Under the pieces are notes generated by a model, which worked only from the letters and a program-made list of their open reading frames with translations, did no database searches and was not told the origin of the DNA. A program made the translations under genes and the position numbers. Shown piece by piece: positions 47,049 to 64,000 of a stretch of 64,000 nucleotides of DNA (within the stretch, counting starts at the first letter, position 1; every line of letters starts with the position of its first letter). This stretch comes from Selaginella tamariscina (taxonomy: Eukaryota; Streptophyta; Lycopodiopsida; Selaginellales; Selaginellaceae): NCBI GenBank assembly GCA_003024785.1, contig PUQB01000121.1, positions 62,001-126,000 of the forward strand, given 5' to 3'.

Positions 47049-49624
47049 TATTATACAAGTCTATATGTATATAATATATAAGTAATGTGTATATAATATA
47101 TAAGTGATATGAAATTATGAAATGGAAATTATATTACCTTAGCAACACCAGTGCTTGAATTGCACACTCTGCACATAGCCTTTTTTGATTTGGAGGTAAC
47201 GACTGCTGTTTAAACTCCAGTTTTCTAGAGGTTTTCTTCGAAGGTATTACCAGCGTTGAAAGAAGACTACCACATGTAGTGCAAACATCCGCTGTAAAAA
47301 CACACACACGTTACATTGTGTGTGTGTCAACATATAGGTATCATATATACATCCATCGTGTGTTACGTGTAAGTATCACACACACATACATACACCTACC
47401 TACGTGGTAGTCGGAAGACGTGTGGAGACGATCGTGGAGTAAGTATGCAGCTCCATGAGCCAGTAAAGAATCACGTTCCATTTCACCAAAGCGTATACCA
47501 CCCCTGCTTTACGCCCTCCTACTGGCTGCCTTGTTACTGGATTCACACCACCAAGGGATCGAACCTGTACACAAGCATATTACAGAATCATCTAACATTC
47601 TTACTTACAAATTTATAAATGTTTAAATATACCATTACATGGAGTTAATATATCATAAACACACATATTACATCAACAATCAATATCCGCACATATACGT
47701 GTATGGTAGAATATACCTCTGTAATAATGTGTATATACAAAATATATATACACGCTAAGAAATATAGGAGGTATATATACTAAGACTAAAAATTAGCTAA
47801 ATTTTGTATACCAATGCATATATTTAATACAATGTATGTTGCTGACGCGTTTATATATCATAATGTATATCCATGTATAGAACATACAGTATATATACGT
47901 ATAAATAATGAATGTTGTATGCTCTTCTCTCTAACACACACACACAAGCACACAGGTATACAGGTATATCATTGTGAAATATCGATCACCAGAGAAACAC
48001 ACATAGCTAGCAGTTATAACACGCAATATATAGCTCTTCTAGATAGATACTTAACAGTAAGATTAATATCAGTCAATATTATTAGCTAATTCAATTAATA
48101 TATTAATTGTTACCTGGAATTTATCAGAAACCATATGCCGTAGTCTCTGATAGTATACAACACCAATGAATATTTCACACGTCAGCTCCGTTCCCAACAG
48201 ACCACTGTACATAACCTCGTTCCATGATAATTAAAACCATGTTTAGCAAGTTGCTCTCCAAATTCACTTATAGCTGGATAATGTGGATCTTTCCCTTTAT
48301 AACCGCCTACATATATAAGTTACATATACATCCGTACACTCTTTTATATACGCATATGTTTATACACATCTCCCTCTCATTAGAGATTACATTATATACA
48401 ACGTGTCATATCTTGCTTCACCTTTCCCATCTTTAGTTGCTGAGCACCTCCTGAATGGTGTTGAATCCACAAACTCCCCTTGCAAAACACCAGCCTGTAA
48501 CAAATATAGGTAAGTGAACCCGTTTAATACATATACACGCACAGTTAAGATATAAAACTTGTCTAGAGGTACATGTTTGTGTGTACATGCATATGGGCGT
48601 GTTGTACATACTTAAGTATATATTATGTAGTACAGCTGTATAGTTATACATACATCTAGGCATGTATCACCAATATAAACACATCTAACTATACATCAAT
48701 GTGTATGTAGCATACATACAGACAGGCACACTGCGTGTATAGAATACTTCTTCATTACCGCATATACCCGGAGTCTACACACAACACACACACATGCATA
48801 AACATACCTTTGCAGCCATGGACTCCATAAGCATACCAATAGTCATACGAGAAGGAAATGCATGAGGATTGATGATAATATCGGGACGCATTCCACTGAC
48901 TGCAGAGAATGGCATATCAACGACGTCTGGCCAAAGTTGAGATAATATTCCTTTCTGCCCATGCCTACTACTGAACTTGTCACCAATAACTGGGTTCCTA
49001 TCGTGCCTAAACTTCACAGCTATCTGTAAATATATTGATATGGATTCAGTATATGTATGGATTTATATAGGCACCAGTGTGTGTGTTTCAATCAGCTTGG
49101 AGTAAGTAGTTAAGATAAATATAGCTATTTTATTATGTTATGTATATCATATGCGTACATAATGTATACATACATATACATATAATATATATGCATACAT
49201 ATACACCTTTTGAAGGGGCTCCTTTCCACTGCCAATAGCAAGAACAGAGTCCACGACAACAGTCTCTGCTGCCTTAAGCTTGTGAAATTTGACATCTCCA
49301 GTCATTGTGTTTAACACACTGCAGTAAGGATCTCCACTTTGTAAAACCTGCACAAGCAAGCTTCAACACACAGACACACACCCACACACACACACATCGT
49401 GATACATACATGTGTAAACTATATATTCATATCATATAGTATATTCTAATATAATAGCATGCACATCACCAAGTTAACAAACTATGTATCTATAGATGCA
49501 CAGATACATGAAGTTAACAAGCTACTATTAAGTGCATATATGTATGGGTGTATTTGTCTGTCTATTTGTGTGTGTGTGTGTATGTATGTCTCCCTCCCTC
49601 CCTCCCTCCCTCCCCCCCCCCCCC

Positions 49625-49656
<32 letters not shown>

Positions 49657-50926
49657 CAAGCTTAGTCTATAGGTAAACCTGGCCAATGTGTGGAAGACCA
49701 TCAACATCGACGAATTTCTCTGCAAGCTTCTTCCCTTGTGGCCTAGCAAACACGTTCACAATCCCGTCCGACTTTCTGTGTAAGGTACTTAAATCCACAA
49801 CTTCTGTCTGCACAGAAATAAACAAATGAGTAAGCTCTCTCTCTAACTCCCCCTCCCTCCCTCGCTCTCTCTTTCTCTCTCTACACACACACGCACGCAC
49901 GCACGCGCGCACACACAAGAAAACAAACCTTGTATATTTGTGCATGAGCCAAACCACGTTCCATTGATGACTTGTTCATGATCATAGCATCTTCCATGTC
50001 AAAACTATAAAGAAGATCAAAGAACTTAAATGTACACATGCTACCTATGTGTATATGTGTATATATGTATAATATACACAAACGCGTGTGTATCGAGACA
50101 CACAGACACAATGTGCACACAATACGCACATGTGTATATAATTTGTATGTGTGTGCTTGTTAAAAGAGATAACTTACCCTGTATAGGCAAGAACTGCTAC
50201 AACCGCGTTAGTTCCCAATGGGAACTCGTCCATCGGGTACTTTTTGTAATTGAGGTTACGGGCAACTGGTGTCTGAGGCGTCTAAAATACAACTAGTCAC
50301 ATAAAACATTCTGCACACGCGCACACACACATAGAACACAGAATGTACCTGAAGGTTGTACATTTTATGATCCGTTCTATACTTCAAAGCTTGCGAAGCA
50401 TAAGCTAGTGATTGCTTTCCCATCTGCCAAGAGAAAAAAAAAACAAACAATTGAATTAGGCACACACACACACACACATAAGTACTTTATCTTATCAATA
50501 GGACGCGTGAGCATAAGCAAAGAGCATGATTACATTATCACACAGTGCGACATTATACCATGCAGATGCAGATGGACACACATATGTATATGTAGTGGCA
50601 CATGCATACATATAATGAAAGATTTAGGTATGTGTTATATGCATTCCTACTATGTATACAGAGAGTTATATATGTACGCATATACATGCATAAATATACA
50701 ATACCTTATAATACACACAAACATATACCTGGCACTGATACATATTACGCGGACTTTGATTGTGGTCAGACCACGGTGTCAAACTTGCTACCACGCTAAG
50801 CATGGCAGTCGGATAAAGCTCAATGTGTGTTGCTAGAGGTGCAGATTTTGTTCTACCGCAATCTCCACCGTCAGGACATGCTATCTCCATATATGCCTGC
50901 GGAATACACAATAATAAGGTGTCTCG

Positions 50927-50964
<38 letters not shown>

Positions 50965-52688
50965 ATATATATATATAAAAAACGACAGTATATATATGTA
51001 CGGATTCTATGTGCCATGCTAACTTATCTTGCAAATCTCTACAACCTCCTCGCTTTAAGAGTGTATGAATAAAACTTGTTTCTTAGACCGCGTGTGTGTG
51101 TGTGTTTGATTAATATAAGTAAACCTGTTCAAAAGGGGAGACATATTCAATGGCTCCAGTATTGAGTTGTCTAACTGGACGGAGAAACCTCGCAGGTGTA
51201 CTGTATATATATAAACCTGGAAAAGCTCCAGCATATGTACAAGGTACGTATGCAACCTCTAAATCTGCTGGAACCTGCGTAAAATCACATACATTAATCA
51301 TATATACATTTCATATGCAATATACACATCTTTATATAAGTTTATACATAACACACGCATACACGTGTACAAAAATACCGGTGAGCCCTTTTTCAGTTTA
51401 AGACTTCGTATACGAGACACGGTATGGGAAATGTACTGAGAAGGCATATATCCAAGAACACAACCATCAAGCAACACAACAAGGTAGTCTGGGGGAGGCA
51501 AGGAACCCGTCAATGGTGGAATGGAGAGCATGCCAAGCTCCACTAGTATTCTTGACAACTCCTTACGAATTTCCTCTGTATCTTTTACATGATTGTTTTC
51601 TTCTAGATCCGTGGATATTTCTGCAAAGTGGCATATACATAGCATTATGACTATAATACTCATATACTTTTTTAATGTACATATGCATGTAGGTAAACAC
51701 ACAAACACACAACACACAACACCACTTACTGCACAGAGAGCTTAAATGCGTGAGCAAACCGCAGGGTTCACCATCAGGAGTATGCACCGGACAAAGAAAT
51801 CCCCATGACCTGCACATAACATAAACACAGATGACATACTATGCTAATTATCTACAACAACACACGTACTCTGGCAACAGCTTTCGAACGCTTGTAGTTC
51901 GCTGCTTTGCAAAAAATGCTCCTCTGTGTACAGAGCGAAAATGAGAGATAAACCTGAAGAAGTTAGCTTTTCGGCAACCACACTAAGTCCATTATTCTGC
52001 AAAGTATTCAACAATTTAAATTGATTTATATGTACTATTAACTATGCTTGTTCTATTATATATCTAGTGAGTATCTAAGTATATACCTGTTGTAAATCCA
52101 TATGAGATTGTGATTGCATATTTCCAGTGCTCAGCAGGTACTCAATGCGTTTTCCAACGTCAGTAGCATGACATTTATCGATAATTTTCATGACTTTTTG
52201 ATCTAGAAGAGTAATAGACGTTAGTAAGACCAATACATAATTTGTACACACCCGCACGCACGCACAAACACATATGTATGTACTCATATATAAGTATATA
52301 AAGCCATACGGTCGTTCAGATCAAAATCATCGCCTTTAATCTGTATTTCTCTTTCCAGAGATTTTTTACATCTCAGAAGCCAATCTTCCAGTCTATCCTG
52401 TAAGTTAAAAACCACTTAAATACTTAGCTAGTCTATAACTGTTACTACAATATATTCTATTTTTACTATATGGTTTACTGCCAAATATACAAGAAAATAT
52501 AGTATATAGAGTTTGTAGTATCTAGTATATGTAGATTCATTACTACCTTTAAGTATATAGTCAAAAGGTGGCCAGGAAGTAAAAGTTCTTGATGTTGCAA
52601 CGTATCAGAACTATCAATTGACGCTGTGCCATCCACCACAGCAAATAGCTTGTGTAACATATGGCTGTATTTCACAATGAAATAACAT

Positions 52689-52736
<48 letters not shown>

Positions 52737-54679
52737 CTCACATGATGACGTTGAATTTATCACGGAACTTATCCAAGTGCACGCAAATATAGGTATTAAT
52801 CACATCTTCCCCAACCTGTGTAAATATGAACAGTATAAGTCCATAGTAACGCACACACACACACGTACAGACAAACATGTACATATACATCAGGGACAAG
52901 AGAAGCACATCTATATACACATCTATATAGGACAAAGACACAAGCACTCGTATATACATCAAATACATACACAATGCGTGTGTGCGCATATGTATAGTGG
53001 AAATTACCTCAGCATCCGACATACTGGAGGGTGCTTCCAATGGAACTCGAAAACTCTCACCTGCAGGAATACGATAGAGGAACATTACACAGATATATCA
53101 TGTTACTATACACATATGCATCTGCGTGTATGTGCATATACATACCAATGTACCGAAGACAGTCTAATCGAGTAAGTGGCCCATACGTTGAACTTCTTCA
53201 ATTATAATTCTTCCTCTTTGACTAACAAGTTGGCTCCCAACTGCACCTTTAGTACCACTCTCTTGACCATCTTTATGAACTCCACTTAGCAGCTCATATA
53301 TCTCTCTATCGGTTGTGTCTACAAGAGCCTACAGCAAAGACAATAAGAGTGTGTGTGTGTGTGTGTGCATGCATATGCATGTCTATAGCATGCATGTACC
53401 TTGAGAACGACTCCAATCGGAATGAGATACTCTTGTCTCCGTACACTGCAAAGTTTATAAGTTAAATAACGTCTTAATCACTTACAACGAAACTAAGTTG
53501 AACGAGCTAATGATCACTTACACAAAACCAAGTGATGCGGTGCCACGATGAAGGTAATACATCTTTATAGTCGAACCTGTTTGATCTGGCCTCACACACC
53601 TGCAGAAAGAAGTTACATATATACACAGGCACATACACACGCATAAACAGATACAAGACCAACCTCATTATCACACCAATGTCGGAATAACCAGCCCCTC
53701 TATTTTGGAATGCATTTCTTTGTATTGCAATGGCCTGCAATACTAAATTCGTAAATTTATAGTAATGTATAAACATAAAACAATAGTTAAGTATTACTTT
53801 ATATTTATATTAAAGGGTAAAAGCAGGAGTAAAAGTAACTCACATGATTTCGCTTTGGAATAATGAGCATTCGAATGATCCTCTCAATACCCTTTACAAT
53901 GAAGTATCTAAACAATACAAAATCATGTGTAAGTGCGTGTGCGTGTGTCTACACTAATAATCTTACCCTCCAAACTCTGTAGCCTCTTCCTTCATAGAAA
54001 CCAGCTTTTGTGGCGATAATCCTCTCAAATGGCAAAGACTCGACTAAGCAGAAAAATAAAACAAAGGATTCATACAAAACCATGACACATACATGGATGT
54101 GTATAGATGTACATATGTATAAACTTACACACACTCAAATTACCTTAACCATTATAGGAAGTTTTCCAAATGAGACTTGTTGATGCCTGGATAATGCATT
54201 ACCATAATCCAAGATAAGTTCACAAGCAAAAGAGCCCGTGTAACTTTGAAAGGATTGCCGACACTGGGAAGAAAACAGTTTTAGTAATAATAACAGCAAA
54301 TTTATACTTAGCGTATTATAAACTTTTACATATAGAATATATAAATATATTCTATATATGAAAAAACAGTCCAAGATGGTTAATAGTTATTATAGAAATT
54401 CTTAATTGTGAACAAATCATATATGTGTGATACTCTATCTATCTATCTATCACACACGTGCATATATATGCTCGGACACCGTCAGACTTTAATGTAGCAC
54501 GTGTATATTAGTTACCTCGTTCGGTAGTAGGCGGTGTTCTCTTACAAGCTCCTTGTGATCTTTCATAGGGGACTGTATAGTGGGCCTTTGAAGCATCAGT
54601 GCTAGCAGCGGTTAAGGAAACAAATTCTACAAGACGTACTCATATTTGTGTATATGTTTGAAATGTATGTATTTATCTA

Positions 54680-54721
<42 letters not shown>

Positions 54722-55486
54722 TATGTATATATGAGAGAGAGAGAGAGACGTATAACAATACGACCAATGTGACATATTTATATAGAGGAATATAATTTAA
54801 ATATTATGTAACACAAACTTTACGCATTATGGTTGCCTAAACCCCCTAAAAAAAAGGAATTTTAATATTGCATAAATGTGTTAGATCAATATGTAGACAT
54901 ATGTTATTTAGATCCAGGCATAAGAGAAACACTAGAAATGCATTGCATACAAAAGTACAGACATGAGAGAGAGATGTATTAATAAGTATAAATACATATA
55001 AATGTAAATACAAACACGCACACGAAAGCGTCAGTGCAAGGAAGGTTAAAAATCAGAATGAAAATCTACACATAAAACACACACACAAGCATGCGTTGTA
55101 TATAATGTGCATATATGATTCCCTTATATTGAACGAAAACGAAAAAATGTATATGTATAAATATGTACATATATTATTATTATTACGTATGTATATATTA
55201 TATCATAGCAAACCCTGTACAGAATGAAAATGCACACACATGGACAAAGGATATTGATCAATTTACTTCCATTTTGCTCAACCTCGACAGTGGAAAGAAG
55301 GCTGACAGCTTTCTCCATGCCGCGGTGCACGAAGTAATCAAAGGATTCAATGTGTGGCAGGGCGAGATCCTCCAGCGCATTACACGCAGTAGCATCCGGA
55401 AATTTCTGCCTTGGAATTGCCTCACCGCCATCGTACCTGCTTCCTCCTCTTCTTCTTCTCCTTCTTCTCCTTCTTCTCCTCCCCAT
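46873..55486 (-). CDS. NRPA2: DNA-directed RNA polymerase I second-largest subunit (RPA2/NRPA2)
   Basis: The beta-like core subunit of Pol I, which transcribes the 45S rDNA in the nucleolus. Thirty exons run from 55267-55486 (exon 1) to 46873-46958 (exon 30). All are GT-AG and total about 3569 nt (about 1189 residues), close to the Arabidopsis length. An Arg-run N-terminus (11 R) precedes [15 protein letters not shown]. Core motifs include [83 protein letters not shown] and [13 protein letters not shown]-terminal Zn ribbon (CTTCGSLLS...CAEC) is present. FVDSTPFR and the CTTCGSLLS ribbon favour Pol I over Pol II/III. Single-base breaks lie in exons 9, 15, 27, 28 and 30, mostly one missing base of a homopolymer. 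Confidence 0.93.
46999..47044. repeat. (AG)n microsatellite in the last RPA2 intron
   Basis: About 44 bp of AG on the plus strand, about 40 bp before the final exon in gene sense. Confidence 0.95.
52688..52737. repeat. (TG)n(AG)n compound microsatellite in an RPA2 intron
   Basis: In gene sense the intron starts gtgagt and passes straight into (CT)n then (CA)n, so the repeat abuts the donor of exon 11. Confidence 0.95.
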
Positions 55487-55839
55487 CACTAAAACCCTAA
55501 ACCCGCCCCAGGAACCCTAATTTCAGGTCTAGGCACATTAAGGACACGTCATTTAAGGGCTAAGGGTAATGTGCTTAAGGGCAAATTTAGACACTAAACT
55601 AGGGTTAGGGCAAATTTGTGCTAAACAGCCCATAATTAGCGAAAGACTGCAACGTGTCGAGCTCGTGAACTAAAACAGGGTTTAAGGACAAAGCTGAATC
55701 ATCCCCGAGGGTTTCCACGCACGACGATCCGATCCGATCTCTTCACGTTCTATTACTACGATTTCAATCCGATTTACCATTTGTTTGATAATTAAAAGCA
55801 GGAATTTGTTTTTTAATTCATTAAATCCATATTACTGCA
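55487..55839. promoter_or_regulatory. Bidirectional promoter of RPA2 (-) and fructokinase (+), with telo-boxes
   Basis: The two start codons are divergent and 353 bp apart. AAAACCCTAAACCC at 55492-55505 lies directly at the RPA2 start. GGGCTAAGGG, ACTAGGGTTAGGG and similar motifs lie at 55555-55612. Telo-boxes are common in promoters of ribosome-biogenesis genes, which fits a Pol I subunit. Confidence 0.6.
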
Positions 55840-57373
55840 ATGTCTGTTTGCGTTGGATTTCAGCATGTTTCTCAGATTTCCAGTGGCTTAAATCTCCATA
55901 ATCGCTTGATTGGTGACAGAGTTCGGGTTAATCCGTTCAAACATAGATGCAAAGTCTCTTTCCAACCAGGTATATGATTTTTATATATTACGTATATCTA
56001 GAATGCAAAAAGACAGGCAAATGTGGAATCTTACATGTGTAACCAATGTGTATGGATTTACATACCGGCCCTTCTGATTATATCTTTAACTAGATAATAT
56101 GTTTAGTAATTGAACTCTCTTTGTCCCTTTTGTATTAGTGCTAATTAATTAAAACTTATTTGATTGGAAAACTATAAGAAAAAAACATGTATATAATAAA
56201 ATTTATATTAAAAAAAACAAAAATTCATATATACCAAAAGGTTCTTTTAATTTATATCCATAGAATAATTAACTTAATTAATTGTGAGGCTGACTTAATT
56301 GCTCATTGAGTTTCTCTCTCACGTGCATATGTACTTATATATACACACATGTGTATATATACGGAGAGAGATCCGATGTACGATGTTTATATCTAGGATT
56401 TGCACTCTTACATGTACACACACGTGCATATATATATATATGCACACACGTGTGTGTATTTAAGACGTGTATATATGTACGGAGAGGCATATGATGGTGT
56501 ACTATGTTTATATATAGGATTTGCCACTGCTAGAAGCTTGGATACCACCACACCGAGTTCGGATCTCGTCGTGTGCTTTGGAGAAATGTTAATAGACTTT
56601 GTGCCAACTGTTACTGGTGTCTCTCTAGCAGAAGCTCCTGCTTTCAAAAAAGCCCCAGGTAAATATTCACATTATATATATGTGTGTGTGTGTTGTGTGT
56701 GTGTGTGTGTGTGTGTGGTTTTATTATTAATAGTAATGTTAATTATAATGCAGGTGGAGCACCAGCAAACGTTGCAGTGGGAATTTCCCGTCTCGGTGGA
56801 AACTCAGCCTTCATCGGTAAGGTGATTATCTTTTACATTTCTTAACTTGCGTACAGACATATATACACGTATGTGTATAACAGGTCGGAGAGGATGAATT
56901 CGGGTATATGCTGGTGGATATTCTGAAGGAGAATAACGTGGAGAGCAAAGGTATGAGGTTCGATTCCGGTGCTCGGACCGCTCTTGCCTTTGTGACTCTC
57001 CGTAAGGACGGTGAACGCGAGTTTATGTTCTATCGTAATCCCAGTGCAGATATGCTTCTTGAGACACATGAACTAGATACAGACGTTCTAAAGCAGGTAT
57101 ACACGTATATACATATGTATACAAACATTATATACTATATATATATGACAATGTTCTAACTTATATAATATTATCAGGCGTCTATATTTCACTATGGTTC
57201 TATTAGCCTTATTGCAGAACCATGCAGATCTGCACACTTGGCTGCTATGAAAATTGCTAGGGAAGGAGGTGCACTTCTTTCATATGATCCCAACTTAAGA
57301 CTTCCATTGTGGTCTTCCCCCGAGGAAGCCCGCAAAGGCATCAAAAGCATATGGAATGAAGCTGATATCATCA

Positions 57374-57422
<49 letters not shown>

Positions 57423-58320
57423 GTGTTTGGAGGTACACTACCCATATATACTTAGTAATGTGTAATTATTGTTGTTGGTTTTTTCTCCCTCTCCCTCTCC
57501 CCTCCCCCCCCCCCCTCTCTCTCTATATATATATATCGTGTTTGGAGGTCTTATGTATACACATTACGAAAATATATATAAATACGTACTTAGTAATGTG
57601 TTAATTATTGTTGGTTGGTTTTAGATAAGTGAGGAGGAAATTACTTTCCTTACTGAAGGAGGTGATCCTTATAGTGATGAAGCTGCTCAGTCACTCATGC
57701 ACCCCAATTTGAAGCTTTTGCTTGTCACAGAAGGGCAGACCGGGTGTCGCTACTACACAAAGGTATGTGTTAAACACACACGCACCGGCACACGCACACG
57801 CGCGCGCACACACACACACACGATATATAATTTTCTATGCTGTTTTATATATATAATGAATTTTTACAGGACTTCTTTGGGAAAGTGAATGGCATCAAAG
57901 TTGATACAGTTGACACAACAGGTGCTGGAGACGCCTTTGTGGCTGGAATTTTATCTCAACTAGTCCAAGACACATCCTTGTATAAGGTATGCATACAGGT
58001 GTATATGTGCCTGTCTGTATATGTATGCGTATGTATTTTAGATATGCATACAGGTGTATATGTGTTTGTCTGTATATGTATGCTTATACGTATGTATGTT
58101 TCTATGGTTTTCAATGATATACCCAAGTTAAACACCACACACACACACGTACGTACGTCTAACTATCTCCCTTTAGGACGAAGGCAGACTTAGAGAAGCT
58201 CTTTTGTTTGCAAATGCGTCTGGAGCAATAACAACAACAGAGAGAGGAGCTATTCCAGCATTACCAGCTAAACCAGCTGTTTTAGAGTTAATTAAGAAGC
58301 GCGTGCAATGCGCCTCTTGA
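55840..58320 (+). CDS. Fructokinase, pfkB family, plastid-type (FRK3-like)
   Basis: Phosphorylates fructose to fructose-6-phosphate with ATP, feeding starch synthesis and glycolysis. Eight exons: 55840-55969, 56518-56658, 56754-56821, 56884-57096, 57178-57375, 57625-57762, 57870-57986, 58177-58320. They give 1149 nt and 382 residues in a perfectly clean frame. Exon 1 encodes a Ser/His/Arg-rich 43-residue leader that looks like a plastid transit peptide. Arabidopsis plastid FRK3 has a similar length. Family signatures are [27 protein letters not shown] (pfkB 1), [11 protein letters not shown] and [17 protein letters not shown] (pfkB 2 with the catalytic Asp). The donor of exon 5 is the GT of a (CT)n run at 57376. 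Substrate preference is inferred from family, not proven. Confidence 0.93.
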
Positions 58321-58739
58321 ACAATCTTCCATCTTCCTTAATAACCTTAATAATTAGAGAGACTTTGATTAAAAATGAAATATAAAAATAATTGATGATG
58401 CTTCAAAGTGCTACAGTTTGTGTATGTGTGTTAAACCGTTAATTTAATATAAATAAAATAAAAAATTTATAAATGCGTAAGTGTGTATGTATGTGTACCC
58501 ATGCGTGCATGTGTGTATACGTGTGTGTGTGCGTGTAAACTTGAGTATGTGTACACTAACAACAGACTATGCATGTCAAAGTTCTCACACCAAAAACATT
58601 TGAAATAAATGTCATATATATATATATATATATTGTTTAATGAAATTTTTACATTCATTAACAATTTTCACCATAATTAAAAAATTAACAAGTATAAATA
58701 GCAATTAAACAAATATGTCCCTCGTTTTTTAAATAAATA
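58321..58739. other. Convergent intergenic region
   Basis: 3' flanks of fructokinase and the sulfate transporter. AT-rich with TG/TA runs, and no further gene is seen. Confidence 0.5.
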
Positions 58740-63341
<4,602 letters not shown>

Positions 63342-63615
63342 CTCTCTCTCGTGAAGAACACTAAGAACCCTAAAAAACAGAGCTAATCATCTAGGTATAT
63401 TCTGATTCAAGGTATATTCTTGAGACCAGATTCGCGCGGGCGAGGAGATGACTAATTAGGGTTCTTCGCGAGATAAGTGTGAGCTACATTTCTGATTCGA
63501 TTGGCGCTGAGGGGATTCGTGCGGGATTTGATGGGATTCGCGTGAGGTAAGCGGGATTCGATGGGCGCTGAGGGGATTCGCTTGGGATTCATGATGGAAA
63601 TGGAGTAATCTGAAG
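63342..63615. promoter_or_regulatory. Short bidirectional region with internal direct repeats
   Basis: Separates the divergent starts of the sulfate transporter (63341) and the next gene (63616). GGGATTCGATGGG and GGCGCTGAGGGGATTCG recur at about 63501-63590, giving an irregular repeat in the probable 5' leader of the plus-strand gene. CCTAAAAAACAG and TTAGGGTTCTTCG (about 63458-63470) are telo-box-like. Confidence 0.45.
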
Positions 63616-63941
63616 ATGGGACAAGCCAAGATCTGGGAGTTTCCCGCGTTACAGAAGGTAGTAGTGAATACATCTCCACGGAATCCCACAAAACATAGTC
63701 CCAGGAATGGGGCTGTGAGTGGTCCAGCAACGACCAATGCACCACGTGTGCCGTATGTGAGGTCTCCACGCAAGGTTGCGGGAGAACTGAGCGTGCTGAT
63801 GATGAAGCTCGAGGCAGATTTTGCTGCTATCACTGAAGAGGGAGAGACCCGTGAGAAATGGAAGTGCTTGATGCGTGAAGGGTCTTTTATTGAAGCTTGG
63901 CTCGATCGTATGTTGCAGAAACCCACGTCTGCTGCTCAAAC
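63616..63941 (+). CDS. First exon of an unrecognised plant gene (partial)
   Basis: The ATG at 63616 opens 108 codons that end at a good donor (AAAC/gtaagt) followed by a TG run. The gene continues beyond the window. The exon encodes MGQAKIWEFPALQKVVV, a basic Pro/Ser/Arg-rich stretch (about 20-50), then a helix-forming segment (KVAGELSVLMMKLEADFAAI, REKWKCLMREGSFIEAWLDR). No family is recognised. A coiled-coil or scaffold role is possible but unproven. The second residue is Gly, but the context is not clearly a myristoylation site. Confidence 0.6.
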
Positions 63942-64000
63942 GTAAGTGTGTGTGTGTGTGTGCATCCATATGTGTATTGTAAGTGTAGACGAATATTTAT

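Overview
The window is nuclear DNA of a land plant. It holds plant-only families (EIN3-binding F-box, CHX antiporter, DUF630/DUF632, plastid fructokinase, plant-type PPR proteins), GT-AG introns of about 50-660 bp, AT-rich intergenic DNA, telo-box promoters and very many (TG)n, (AG)n, (CT)n and (CA)n microsatellites. The repetitive PPR gene at 34-37 kb and a Penelope-like element remnant hint at a seed-free vascular plant (fern or lycophyte). That lineage call is inference, not proof.

Layout. 0.8-1.6 kb: truncated Penelope-like element (-). 2-6 kb: AT-rich DNA with a fold-back repeat and short duplications. 6.3-8.5 kb: EBF1/2-like F-box/LRR gene (-). 9.5-10.1 kb: cold-shock-domain/zinc-knuckle protein (+). 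11.5-12.3 kb: ribosomal protein eL33 (+). 13.4-20.1 kb: Ty3/gypsy remnant (-), next to one 1.7-kb LTR-like unit and interrupted by a second, which is itself split by a third. 21.1-22.1 kb: tandem and inverted repeats. 24.0-28.4 kb: DUF630/DUF632 protein (+). 28.8-29.7 kb: J-domain protein (+). 29.9-33.1 kb: three Pollen Ole e 1-type secreted proteins (-,+,-). 34.1-37.2 kb: PPR gene (+), tail-to-tail with a CHX cation/H+ antiporter (37.2-40.3 kb, -). 41.1-43.1 kb: UBLCP1-like phosphatase (-). 44.5-46.1 kb: P-class PPR gene (-). 46.9-55.5 kb: 30-exon gene for RNA polymerase I subunit RPA2 (-). 55.8-58.3 kb: plastid-type fructokinase (+). 58.7-63.3 kb: SULTR4-like sulfate transporter (-). 63.6 kb to the end: first exon of an unrecognised gene (+).

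These are ordinary single-gene loci rather than one pathway. Shared themes are ribosome/RNA synthesis (eL33, RPA2, UBLCP1), both transcribed near telo-box motifs, and head-to-head pairs with short shared promoters (RPA2/fructokinase, sulfate transporter/unknown gene).

Quality caveat: nine conserved genes carry one or more single-base indels that break otherwise well-conserved frames, many in homopolymers. Five others are clean. I read the breaks as probable long-read consensus errors, so coordinates of broken genes are those of the recognisable coding region, not of an intact ORF. I found no convincing new multi-gene system. The most unusual items are the Penelope-like remnant, the nested LTR structure, the B-box-bearing tandem repeat and the microsatellites that abut splice donors.
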